From contig OY720348.1 in assembly GCA_963082975.1 (NCBI GenBank), forward strand, positions 22,993,146 through 23,057,145: a stretch of DNA of 64,000 nt, read 5' to 3'. Both the position numbers and the translations under genes were made by a program. Below the pieces are notes generated by a model. It worked only from the letters and a program-made list of their open reading frames with translations, was not told the DNA's origin and searched no databases. Below, piece after piece: positions 9,480-19,169 of this stretch. The DNA is from Labia minor (taxonomy: Eukaryota; Arthropoda; Insecta; Dermaptera; Spongiphoridae). Numbering within the stretch: position 1 is the first letter of the stretch; the number at the start of each line of letters is the position of its first letter.

Positions 9480-11852
9480 TTACTCATCCAACACTATGTT
9501 CCACATCTTATTAAGTCTATATCCATCCTCTTTGTTAATATTATTGGGATGATTATCAATTTCTATAGATTCTTTTATTTTTCTTTTCCACCAATTATTT
9601 TCAATATGAAGTGTTTCTACATTATCTAAATTTATTTTATGTCCTGTTGTTAAGGCATGTTCTGCAATTGCTGATTGATTTGGATGTTTCAATCTAATGG
9701 CTCTCTCATGTTCAGACAGTCTTGTAGAAATCTTTCTACTTGTTTCACCAATGTATACTTTTTTGCATTCACAAGTTACCTTATAAACTCCATTATTTTC
9801 GTTTTTAATTTTGTCTTTTATATTTGAGGTGAGAGAAGACATTTGTTTATGAGGTTTATATGTTACTCTGATGTTGTGTTTCCTCAATTTTGACGCTATT
9901 TTTTCTGTTGTTCCTTTTATATAAGGTAATGTTATTTGTGATCTGTATATTGGTTTTTCATTTTCATTTTTGATTTCTGTCTTTTTTGTTTTACTGAATT
10001 TCCTAATTTCATATTCCGAGAAGCCATTGTTTATGAAAGCTTCCTTCAATCGTTGTTTTTCTTTTTTAATGTTTTCATTTGAGCATATCTCTTCGGCTCT
10101 TTTGTGCAGTGTTTTTATCACTCCATATTTTTGTGATGGATGGTGGTGGGAATCTGCGTGGATATATCTGTTGGTGTGAGTTGTTTTCCTGAAAATATCA
10201 AACCTCAATCTATTCTGTTTCTTTTTAATTAATACATCAAGAAACGGTAACTCTTCATTTATTTCCCATTCAACGCTTAGTTTTATATTTTTATGTAAAT
10301 TATTTGCTGCTTCTACAAATTTAACTAAAGAATCCTTACCATGAGGCCAAATCATCAAAATATCATCCACATATCTAAGAAACAGTTTTGGTTTCTTTAT
10401 TGCATTATTGACCAATTTTGATTCAAATTCTTCCATGAATATGTTAGCGAATACTGGGCTTAGTGGACTACCCATAGCACATCCTTCTTTTTGCTTATAA
10501 ATCTTTTTATCATAAATAAAGTATGTAGATTTTTGGCAAAATTCTATTAATTCGAGAGTATTTTTATCTAATGTAATGTTTGATTTTATAATCTCAATGG
10601 TCTCGTCAATAGGAACATTTGTGTACAAGGAGTCCACATCCAGACTCACCAATATATCATTTTTTGTAATTTCTACTTTTGATAACATTTCTACTAAGTG
10701 GGTGGAATTTTTAACGTATGAAAAATTAGTACCTGTAAATGGTTTTAACAAATGTGCTAGATATTTTGATGAGTTGTAAGTCACTGAATTGATTTGACTA
10801 ACTATTGGTCTTAAAGGTTTGTTGGTTTTATGGATTTTGGGATTACCGTATATTTTTGGTATTTGTGGATCTTTCGGTTTTAATTTATCTTTATCTTTTT
10901 CCTCAATAGGTAGATTCTTTATTATTGATTTTAGTTTTCTACAGAATTTATCCGTTGGATCTTTTTTCTGTATTTCGTAGGTAGAAGAATTCAAAATATT
11001 TTCCATTTTTTGTTTATAATCCGCTGTATTCATTACAACAGTGGCGTTACCTTTGTCGGCAGGGATAATCTTTAGAGAGTCATCGTTTCTAATTTCCTTC
11101 AGAGCACGCATCTCAGATTTGGTCAAATTTGGTTTGGGTGGTTTAGCATTTTTCAGTATGTTAATCGTATCAAATCTAATTTCCTCTGCAATGTTGTTTG
11201 GTAAGTTATATAAGGATGATTCAATTGAACTAACTATCTCAATTTTTGGAATTTTATTCGGTGCTATGGAGAACTTTGGTCCTTTTGCTAACACTGAGAT
11301 GGTATTTTTGTCAAGACTTTTATTTGATAGATTGACTACTAATTTGTTATTATCAAAATTCTGAATAGATGTTTTAGTCTTATTGAATGAAAGTTTATCA
11401 AATTTTGATTTTTGAATATCGGTTTGTTTTTTATGTGTAAATTTAAAGTGTGTCTGGGATACGTGCTGCAAATAAGAAATTTCTTCCTGGGTTAAAACAG
11501 ATTTTAGATTATTATATATATTGAATAAATCAGTGTCTAATGTAAATAAAACTTGCCTGATATTTGTGATGCGTTCTCGTAACAGAGCCAAACTAGCATT
11601 ATTATATATGCTAGTCGCTCTTTTTGTGTATACAACTCGCTTAATATAAAAGCCTTTTGGTATAATATCTTGATCACGACATCTTTTTAAGAAATTCAAA
11701 GAACTTAATAATTTTGCTTTTTTAACAATTAATCCATCATAACTCCTTACCTGCTTTTGAATTTTTAGGTTATATTTCTCATAAATGTATTTATTAAAGC
11801 TTTTGTGGTTATTTTGATAATTATTAAGAGAATTTTTATTAAAAGACCACAT
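9480..11852 (-). CDS. Penelope-like reverse transcriptase / GIY-YIG endonuclease (unit 1)
   Basis: Encodes the single polyprotein of a Penelope-like retroelement, which copies its RNA into a nicked chromosomal target. I start at the first ATG (11852, beginning MWSFNKNS), giving 790 aa; an in-frame TTG 14 codons earlier is an unlikely start. From the ATG: an N-terminal Lys/Asn-rich region (1-230); IIPADKG at about 262-268; IPKIYGNPKIHK ending near 342, typical of PLE reverse transcriptases; RT motif A SLDVDSLYTNVP (403-414, catalytic Asp); GSPLSPVFANI (461-471); catalytic YVDD (494-497); ELPFLDVLI near 534-542; and a C-terminal GIY-YIG nuclease with GVY (688-690), CEC (694-696), VYIGET (699-704) and EHA (731-733). 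All catalytic motifs are present and the frame is intact. The 314-bp spacer to the next unit holds the promoter. Confidence 0.93.
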   Translation of the reverse strand: MWSFNKNSLNNYQNNHKSFNKYIYEKYNLKIQKQVRSYDGLIVKKAKLLSSLNFLKRCRDQDIIPKGFYIKRVVYTKRATSIYNNASLALLRERITNIRQVLFTLDTDLFNIYNNLKSVLTQEEISYLQHVSQTHFKFTHKKQTDIQKSKFDKLSFNKTKTSIQNFDNNKLVVNLSNKSLDKNTISVLAKGPKFSIAPNKIPKIEIVSSIESSLYNLPNNIAEEIRFDTINILKNAKPPKPNLTKSEMRALKEIRNDDSLKIIPADKGNATVVMNTADYKQKMENILNSSTYEIQKKDPTDKFCRKLKSIIKNLPIEEKDKDKLKPKDPQIPKIYGNPKIHKTNKPLRPIVSQINSVTYNSSKYLAHLLKPFTGTNFSYVKNSTHLVEMLSKVEITKNDILVSLDVDSLYTNVPIDETIEIIKSNITLDKNTLELIEFCQKSTYFIYDKKIYKQKEGCAMGSPLSPVFANIFMEEFESKLVNNAIKKPKLFLRYVDDILMIWPHGKDSLVKFVEAANNLHKNIKLSVEWEINEELPFLDVLIKKKQNRLRFDIFRKTTHTNRYIHADSHHHPSQKYGVIKTLHKRAEEICSNENIKKEKQRLKEAFINNGFSEYEIRKFSKTKKTEIKNENEKPIYRSQITLPYIKGTTEKIASKLRKHNIRVTYKPHKQMSSLTSNIKDKIKNENNGVYKVTCECKKVYIGETSRKISTRLSEHERAIRLKHPNQSAIAEHALTTGHKINLDNVETLHIENNWWKRKIKESIEIDNHPNNINKEDGYRLNKMWNIVLDE

Positions 11853-12208
11853 TATTTGTATAAAATTATTTATTAAATTACAATAATTGTACAACGTTTC
11901 AACTGCTTATTCTGCAGTCGTTTTCAAGTAACCGTACGCTTGCTCCGATTCAAGCGGACTGATGCATGTCGGGACACGTCACCTCTTATATAGGCAGTGA
12001 TATTGGCGCCAATTTTTGGCTCCAATTTTTACCGCCAATTCTTAATCTCAACATGAAGTCAGCAGCAATTGTCAAAGCAAGCGTTTACAATCAAGAAGTA
12101 TGATAGTGCATTATGTCTCTAAAATGAAGATACTAAATTATTTCCATAATCAAGATATATACACAAATACACATTAGATTAATTATATTTAATTTAATTT
12201 GACAAATT

Positions 12209-14581
12209 TTACTCATCCAACACTATGTTCCACATCTTATTAAGTCTATATCCATCCTCTTTGTTAATATTATTGGGATGATTATCAATTTCTATAGATT
12301 CTTTTATTTTTCTTTTCCACCAATTATTTTCAATATGAAGTGTTTCTACATTATCTAAATTTATTTTATGTCCTGTTGTTAAGGCATGTTCTGCAATTGC
12401 TGATTGATTTGGATGTTTCAATCTAATGGCTCTCTCATGTTCAGACAGTCTTGTAGAAATCTTTCTACTTGTTTCACCAATGTATACTTTTTTGCATTCA
12501 CAAGTTACCTTATAAACTCCATTATTTTCGTTTTTAATTTTGTCTTTTATATTTGAGGTGAGAGAAGACATTTGTTTATGAGGTTTATATGTTACTCTGA
12601 TGTTGTGTTTCCTCAATTTTGACGCTATTTTTTCTGTTGTTCCTTTTATATAAGGTAATGTTATTTGTGATCTGTATATTGGTTTTTCATTTTCATTTTT
12701 GATTTCTGTCTTTTTTGTTTTACTGAATTTCCTAATTTCATATTCCGAGAAGCCATTGTTTATGAAAGCTTCCTTCAATCGTTGTTTTTCTTTTTTAATG
12801 TTTTCATTTGAGCATATCTCTTCGGCTCTTTTGTGCAGTGTTTTTATCACTCCATATTTTTGTGATGGATGGTGGTGGGAATCTGCGTGGATATATCTGT
12901 TGGTGTGAGTTGTTTTCCTGAAAATATCAAACCTCAATCTATTCTGTTTCTTTTTAATTAATACATCAAGAAACGGTAACTCTTCATTTATTTCCCATTC
13001 AACGCTTAGTTTTATATTTTTATGTAAATTATTTGCTGCTTCTACAAATTTAACTAAAGAATCCTTACCATGAGGCCAAATCATCAAAATATCATCCACA
13101 TATCTAAGAAACAGTTTTGGTTTCTTTATTGCATTATTGACCAATTTTGATTCAAATTCTTCCATGAATATGTTAGCGAATACTGGGCTTAGTGGACTAC
13201 CCATAGCACATCCTTCTTTTTGCTTATAAATCTTTTTATCATAAATAAAGTATGTAGATTTTTGGCAAAATTCTATTAATTCGAGAGTATTTTTATCTAA
13301 TGTAATGTTTGATTTTATAATCTCAATGGTCTCGTCAATAGGAACATTTGTGTACAAGGAGTCCACATCCAGACTCACCAATATATCATTTTTTGTAATT
13401 TCTACTTTTGATAACATTTCTACTAAGTGGGTGGAATTTTTAACGTATGAAAAATTAGTACCTGTAAATGGTTTTAACAAATGTGCTAGATATTTTGATG
13501 AGTTGTAAGTCACTGAATTGATTTGACTAACTATTGGTCTTAAAGGTTTGTTGGTTTTATGGATTTTGGGATTACCGTATATTTTTGGTATTTGTGGATC
13601 TTTCGGTTTTAATTTATCTTTATCTTTTTCCTCAATAGGTAGATTCTTTATTATTGATTTTAGTTTTCTACAGAATTTATCCGTTGGATCTTTTTTCTGT
13701 ATTTCGTAGGTAGAAGAATTCAAAATATTTTCCATTTTTTGTTTATAATCCGCTGTATTCATTACAACAGTGGCGTTACCTTTGTCGGCAGGGATAATCT
13801 TTAGAGAGTCATCGTTTCTAATTTCCTTCAGAGCACGCATCTCAGATTTGGTCAAATTTGGTTTGGGTGGTTTAGCATTTTTCAGTATGTTAATCGTATC
13901 AAATCTAATTTCCTCTGCAATGTTGTTTGGTAAGTTATATAAGGATGATTCAATTGAACTAACTATCTCAATTTTTGGAATTTTATTCGGTGCTATGGAG
14001 AACTTTGGTCCTTTTGCTAACACTGAGATGGTATTTTTGTCAAGACTTTTATTTGATAGATTGACTACTAATTTGTTATTATCAAAATTCTGAATAGATG
14101 TTTTAGTCTTATTGAATGAAAGTTTATCAAATTTTGATTTTTGAATATCGGTTTGTTTTTTATGTGTAAATTTAAAGTGTGTCTGGGATACGTGCTGCAA
14201 ATAAGAAATTTCTTCCTGGGTTAAAACAGATTTTAGATTATTATATATATTGAATAAATCAGTGTCTAATGTAAATAAAACTTGCCTGATATTTGTGATG
14301 CGTTCTCGTAACAGAGCCAAACTAGCATTATTATATATGCTAGTCGCTCTTTTTGTGTATACAACTCGCTTAATATAAAAGCCTTTTGGTATAATATCTT
14401 GATCACGACATCTTTTTAAGAAATTCAAAGAACTTAATAATTTTGCTTTTTTAACAATTAATCCATCATAACTCCTTACCTGCTTTTGAATTTTTAGGTT
14501 ATATTTCTCATAAATGTATTTATTAAAGCTTTTGTGGTTATTTTGATAATTATTAAGAGAATTTTTATTAAAAGACCACAT
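12209..14581 (-). CDS. Penelope-like RT / GIY-YIG endonuclease (unit 2)
   Basis: Second full minus-strand unit, exactly 2,729 bp from unit 1, with an identical deduced protein. It is intact from the ATG at 14581 to the stop. The lack of any amino-acid difference shows very recent duplication, continual homogenisation, or an assembly duplicate. Confidence 0.92.
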   Translation of the reverse strand: MWSFNKNSLNNYQNNHKSFNKYIYEKYNLKIQKQVRSYDGLIVKKAKLLSSLNFLKRCRDQDIIPKGFYIKRVVYTKRATSIYNNASLALLRERITNIRQVLFTLDTDLFNIYNNLKSVLTQEEISYLQHVSQTHFKFTHKKQTDIQKSKFDKLSFNKTKTSIQNFDNNKLVVNLSNKSLDKNTISVLAKGPKFSIAPNKIPKIEIVSSIESSLYNLPNNIAEEIRFDTINILKNAKPPKPNLTKSEMRALKEIRNDDSLKIIPADKGNATVVMNTADYKQKMENILNSSTYEIQKKDPTDKFCRKLKSIIKNLPIEEKDKDKLKPKDPQIPKIYGNPKIHKTNKPLRPIVSQINSVTYNSSKYLAHLLKPFTGTNFSYVKNSTHLVEMLSKVEITKNDILVSLDVDSLYTNVPIDETIEIIKSNITLDKNTLELIEFCQKSTYFIYDKKIYKQKEGCAMGSPLSPVFANIFMEEFESKLVNNAIKKPKLFLRYVDDILMIWPHGKDSLVKFVEAANNLHKNIKLSVEWEINEELPFLDVLIKKKQNRLRFDIFRKTTHTNRYIHADSHHHPSQKYGVIKTLHKRAEEICSNENIKKEKQRLKEAFINNGFSEYEIRKFSKTKKTEIKNENEKPIYRSQITLPYIKGTTEKIASKLRKHNIRVTYKPHKQMSSLTSNIKDKIKNENNGVYKVTCECKKVYIGETSRKISTRLSEHERAIRLKHPNQSAIAEHALTTGHKINLDNVETLHIENNWWKRKIKESIEIDNHPNNINKEDGYRLNKMWNIVLDE

Positions 14582-14937
14582 TATTTGTATAAAATTATTT
14601 ATTAAATTACAATAATTGTACAACGTTTCAACTGCTTATTCTGCAGTCGTTTTCAAGTAACCGTACGCTTGCTCCGATTCAAGCGGACTGATGCATGTCG
14701 GGACACGTCACCTCTTATATAGGCAGTGATATTGGCGCCAATTTTTGGCTCCAATTTTTACCGCCAATTCTTAATCTCAACATGAAGTCAGCAGCAATTG
14801 TCAAAGCAAGCGTTTACAATCAAGAAGTATGATAGTGCATTATGTCTCTAAAATGAAGATACTAAATTATTTCCATAATCAAGATATATACACAAATACA
14901 CATTAGATTAATTATATTTAATTTAATTTGACAAATT

Positions 14938-16997
14938 TTACTCATCCAACACTATGTTCCACATCTTATTAAGTCTATATCCATCCTCTTTGTTAATATT
15001 ATTGGGATGATTATCAATTTCTATAGATTCTTTTATTTTTCTTTTCCACCAATTATTTTCAATATGAAGTGTTTCTACATTATCTAAATTTATTTTATGT
15101 CCTGTTGTTAAGGCATGTTCTGCAATTGCTGATTGATTTGGATGTTTCAATCTAATGGCTCTCTCATGTTCAGACAGTCTTGTAGAAATCTTTCTACTTG
15201 TTTCACCAATGTATACTTTTTTGCATTCACAAGTTACCTTATAAACTCCATTATTTTCGTTTTTAATTTTGTCTTTTATATTTGAGGTGAGAGAAGACAT
15301 TTGTTTATGAGGTTTATATGTTACTCTGATGTTGTGTTTCCTCAATTTTGACGCTATTTTTTCTGTTGTTCCTTTTATATAAGGTAATGTTATTTGTGAT
15401 CTGTATATTGGTTTTTCATTTTCATTTTTGATTTCTGTCTTTTTTGTTTTACTGAATTTCCTAATTTCATATTCCGAGAAGCCATTGTTTATGAAAGCTT
15501 CCTTCAATCGTTGTTTTTCTTTTTTAATGTTTTCATTTGAGCATATCTCTTCGGCTCTTTTGTGCAGTGTTTTTATCACTCCATATTTTTGTGATGGATG
15601 GTGGTGGGAATCTGCGTGGATATATCTGTTGGTGTGAGTTGTTTTCCTGAAAATATCAAACCTCAATCTATTCTGTTTCTTTTTAATTAATACATCAAGA
15701 AACGGTAACTCTTCATTTATTTCCCATTCAACGCTTAGTTTTATATTTTTATGTAAATTATTTGCTGCTTCTACAAATTTAACTAAAGAATCCTTACCAT
15801 GAGGCCAAATCATCAAAATATCATCCACATATCTAAGAAACAGTTTTGGTTTCTTTATTGCATTATTGACCAATTTTGATTCAAATTCTTCCATGAATAT
15901 GTTAGCGAATACTGGGCTTAGTGGACTACCCATAGCACATCCTTCTTTTTGCTTATAAATCTTTTTATCATAAATAAAGTATGTAGATTTTTGGCAAAAT
16001 TCTATTAATTCGAGAGTATTTTTATCTAATGTAATGTTTGATTTTATAATCTCAATGGTCTCGTCAATAGGAACATTTGTGTACAAGGAGTCCACATCCA
16101 GACTCACCAATATATCATTTTTTGTAATTTCTACTTTTGATAACATTTCTACTAAGTGGGTGGAATTTTTAACGTATGAAAAATTAGTACCTGTAAATGG
16201 TTTTAACAAATGTGCTAGATATTTTGATGAGTTGTAAGTCACTGAATTGATTTGACTAACTATTGGTCTTAAAGGTTTGTTGGTTTTATGGATTTTGGGA
16301 TTACCGTATATTTTTGGTATTTGTGGATCTTTCGGTTTTAATTTATCTTTATCTTTTTCCTCAATAGGTAGATTCTTTATTATTGATTTTAGTTTTCTAC
16401 AGAATTTATCCGTTGGATCTTTTTTCTGTATTTCGTAGGTAGAAGAATTCAAAATATTTTCCATTTTTTGTTTATAATCCGCTGTATTCATTACAACAGT
16501 GGCGTTACCTTTGTCGGCAGGGATAATCTTTAGAGAGTCATCGTTTCTAATTTCCTTCAGAGCACGCATCTCAGATTTGGTCAAATTTGGTTTGGGTGGT
16601 TTAGCATTTTTCAGTATGTTAATCGTATCAAATCTAATTTCCTCTGCAATGTTGTTTGGTAAGTTATATAAGGATGATTCAATTGAACTAACTATCTCAA
16701 TTTTTGGAATTTTATTCGGTGCTATGGAGAACTTTGGTCCTTTTGCTAACACTGAGATGGTATTTTTGTCAAGACTTTTATTTGATAGATTGACTACTAA
16801 TTTGTTATTATCAAAATTCTGAATAGATGTTTTAGTCTTATTGAATGAAAGTTTATCAAATTTTGATTTTTGAATATCGGTTTGTTTTTTATGTGTAAAT
16901 TTAAAGTGTGTCTGGGATACGTGCTGCAAATAAGAAATTTCTTCCTGGGTTAAAACAGATTTTAGATTATTATATATATTGAATAAATCAGTGTCTA
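14938..16997 (-). CDS. Penelope-like RT / GIY-YIG endonuclease (unit 3, cut by gap)
   Basis: Third minus-strand unit, with the C-terminal part intact. The frame runs open into the N-gap at 16998, so roughly the first 105 residues from the ATG are unseen. All RT and GIY-YIG motifs are retained. The break is an assembly gap, not a biological truncation that can be proven here. Confidence 0.88.
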
Positions 16998-17197
16998 NNN
17001 NNNNNNNNNNNNNNNNNNNNNNNNNNNNNNNNNNNNNNNNNNNNNNNNNNNNNNNNNNNNNNNNNNNNNNNNNNNNNNNNNNNNNNNNNNNNNNNNNNNN
17101 NNNNNNNNNNNNNNNNNNNNNNNNNNNNNNNNNNNNNNNNNNNNNNNNNNNNNNNNNNNNNNNNNNNNNNNNNNNNNNNNNNNNNNNNNNNNNNNNN
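16998..17197. other. Assembly gap (200 N)
   Basis: Exactly 200 Ns, a conventional placeholder length. It sits at the centre of symmetry between minus-strand and plus-strand PLE units, so the real junction, the true number of units and even the inverted orientation are unverified. The left side ends near codon 119 of the 804-codon frame and the right side begins near codon 267, so the missing DNA is probably longer than 200 bp. Confidence 0.98.
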
Positions 17198-18813
17198 AAA
17201 TTAGAAACGATGACTCTCTAAAGATTATCCCTGCCGACAAAGGTAACGCCACTGTTGTAATGAATACAGCGGATTATAAACAAAAAATGGAAAATATTTT
17301 GAATTCTTCTACCTACGAAATACAGAAAAAAGATCCAACGGATAAATTCTGTAGAAAACTAAAATCAATAATAAAGAATCTACCTATTGAGGAAAAAGAT
17401 AAAGATAAATTAAAACCGAAAGATCCACAAATACCAAAAATATACGGTAATCCCAAAATCCATAAAACCAACAAACCTTTAAGACCAATAGTTAGTCAAA
17501 TCAATTCAGTGACTTACAACTCATCAAAATATCTAGCACATTTGTTAAAACCATTTACAGGTACTAATTTTTCATACGTTAAAAATTCCACCCACTTAGT
17601 AGAAATGTTATCAAAAGTAGAAATTACAAAAAATGATATATTGGTGAGTCTGGATGTGGACTCCTTGTACACAAATGTTCCTATTGACGAGACCATTGAG
17701 ATTATAAAATCAAACATTACATTAGATAAAAATACTCTCGAATTAATAGAATTTTGCCAAAAATCTACATACTTTATTTATGATAAAAAGATTTATAAGC
17801 AAAAAGAAGGATGTGCTATGGGTAGTCCACTAAGCCCAGTATTCGCTAACATATTCATGGAAGAATTTGAATCAAAATTGGTCAATAATGCAATAAAGAA
17901 ACCAAAACTGTTTCTTAGATATGTGGATGATATTTTGATGATTTGGCCTCATGGTAAGGATTCTTTAGTTAAATTTGTAGAAGCAGCAAATAATTTACAT
18001 AAAAATATAAAACTAAGCGTTGAATGGGAAATAAATGAAGAGTTACCGTTTCTTGATGTATTAATTAAAAAGAAACAGAATAGATTGAGGTTTGATATTT
18101 TCAGGAAAACAACTCACACCAACAGATATATCCACGCAGATTCCCACCACCATCCATCACAAAAATATGGAGTGATAAAAACACTGCACAAAAGAGCCGA
18201 AGAGATATGCTCAAATGAAAACATTAAAAAAGAAAAACAACGATTGAAGGAAGCTTTCATAAACAATGGCTTCTCGGAATATGAAATTAGGAAATTCAGT
18301 AAAACAAAAAAGACAGAAATCAAAAATGAAAATGAAAAACCAATATACAGATCACAAATAACATTACCTTATATAAAAGGAACAACAGAAAAAATAGCGT
18401 CAAAATTGAGGAAACACAACATCAGAGTAACATATAAACCTCATAAACAAATGTCTTCTCTCACCTCAAATATAAAAGACAAAATTAAAAACGAAAATAA
18501 TGGAGTTTATAAGGTAACTTGTGAATGCAAAAAAGTATACATTGGTGAAACAAGTAGAAAGATTTCTACAAGACTGTCTGAACATGAGAGAGCCATTAGA
18601 TTGAAACATCCAAATCAATCAGCAATTGCAGAACATGCCTTAACAACAGGACATAAAATAAATTTAGATAATGTAGAAACACTTCATATTGAAAATAATT
18701 GGTGGAAAAGAAAAATAAAAGAATCTATAGAAATTGATAATCATCCCAATAATATTAACAAAGAGGATGGATATAGACTTAATAAGATGTGGAACATAGT
18801 GTTGGATGAGTAA
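17198..18813 (+). CDS. Penelope-like RT / GIY-YIG endonuclease (unit 4, 5' cut by gap)
   Basis: Plus-strand unit lacking about the first third. Sequence resumes within EIRNDDSLKIIPADKG and continues identically to the other copies through YVDD and the GIY-YIG domain to the stop. An internal ATG at 17260 is not the true start. Confidence 0.88.
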
Positions 18814-19169
18814 AATTTGTCAAATTAAATTAAATATAATTAATCTAATGTGTATTTGTGTATATATCTTGATTATGGAAATAATTTAGTATCTTCATTT
18901 TAGAGACATAATGCACTATCATACTTCTTGATTGTAAACGCTTGCTTTGACAATTGCTGCTGACTTCATGTTGAGATTAAGAATTGGCGGTAAAAATTGG
19001 AGCCAAAAATTGGCGCCAATATCACTGCCTATATAAGAGGTGACGTGTCCCGACATGCATCAGTCCGCTTGAATCGGAGCAAGCGTACGGTTACTTGAAA
19101 ACGACTGCAGAATAAGCAGTTGAAACGTTGTACAATTATTGTAATTTAATAAATAATTTTATACAAATA
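18814..19169 (+). promoter_or_regulatory. PLE inter-unit promoter/leader (plus-strand example)
   Basis: Spacer between stop and ATG, repeated at 21543-21898, at 24272-24627 and, inverted, at 9123-9479, 11853-12208 and 14582-14937. It holds a TATA-like TATATAAG (19030-19037) about 130 bp upstream of the ATG, and the palindrome ATTGGCGCCAAT (19009-19020) preceded by two further TTGG/CCAA-type motifs. Downstream is a stem ACTGC/GCAGT followed by GAAACG (19103-19127). The TATA and palindrome are seen directly; promoter function is inferred from position. Confidence 0.55.
19094..19133 (+). ncRNA. Hammerhead-ribozyme-like motif in PLE leader (degenerate)
   Basis: PLEs are known to carry minimal type-I hammerhead ribozymes in their pseudo-LTRs. 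Here CTTGAAAACG is followed by the stem ACTGC-AGAATAA-GCAGT, then TTGAAACG. The GAAA box and stem II are in the right order and place, but the usual CTGATGA box is replaced by TTGAAAA, so catalysis is doubtful. The same motif recurs in every unit spacer (for example 21823-21862 and, inverted, 11889-11928). Confidence 0.3.

Noticed and set aside
9970..11364. Frames of 69, 67 and 107 codons opposite each PLE gene
   Set aside because: They are antisense shadows of the RT gene, repeat identically in every unit and have no independent motif.
9480..11894. 804-codon version of the PLE protein
   Set aside because: The extra 14 residues begin at TTG; the first ATG gives 790 aa, the more likely start in an animal.
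17260..17262. ATG at 17260 as the start of a shorter PLE protein
   Set aside because: The frame is open upstream to the gap and matches the interior of the full-length protein.
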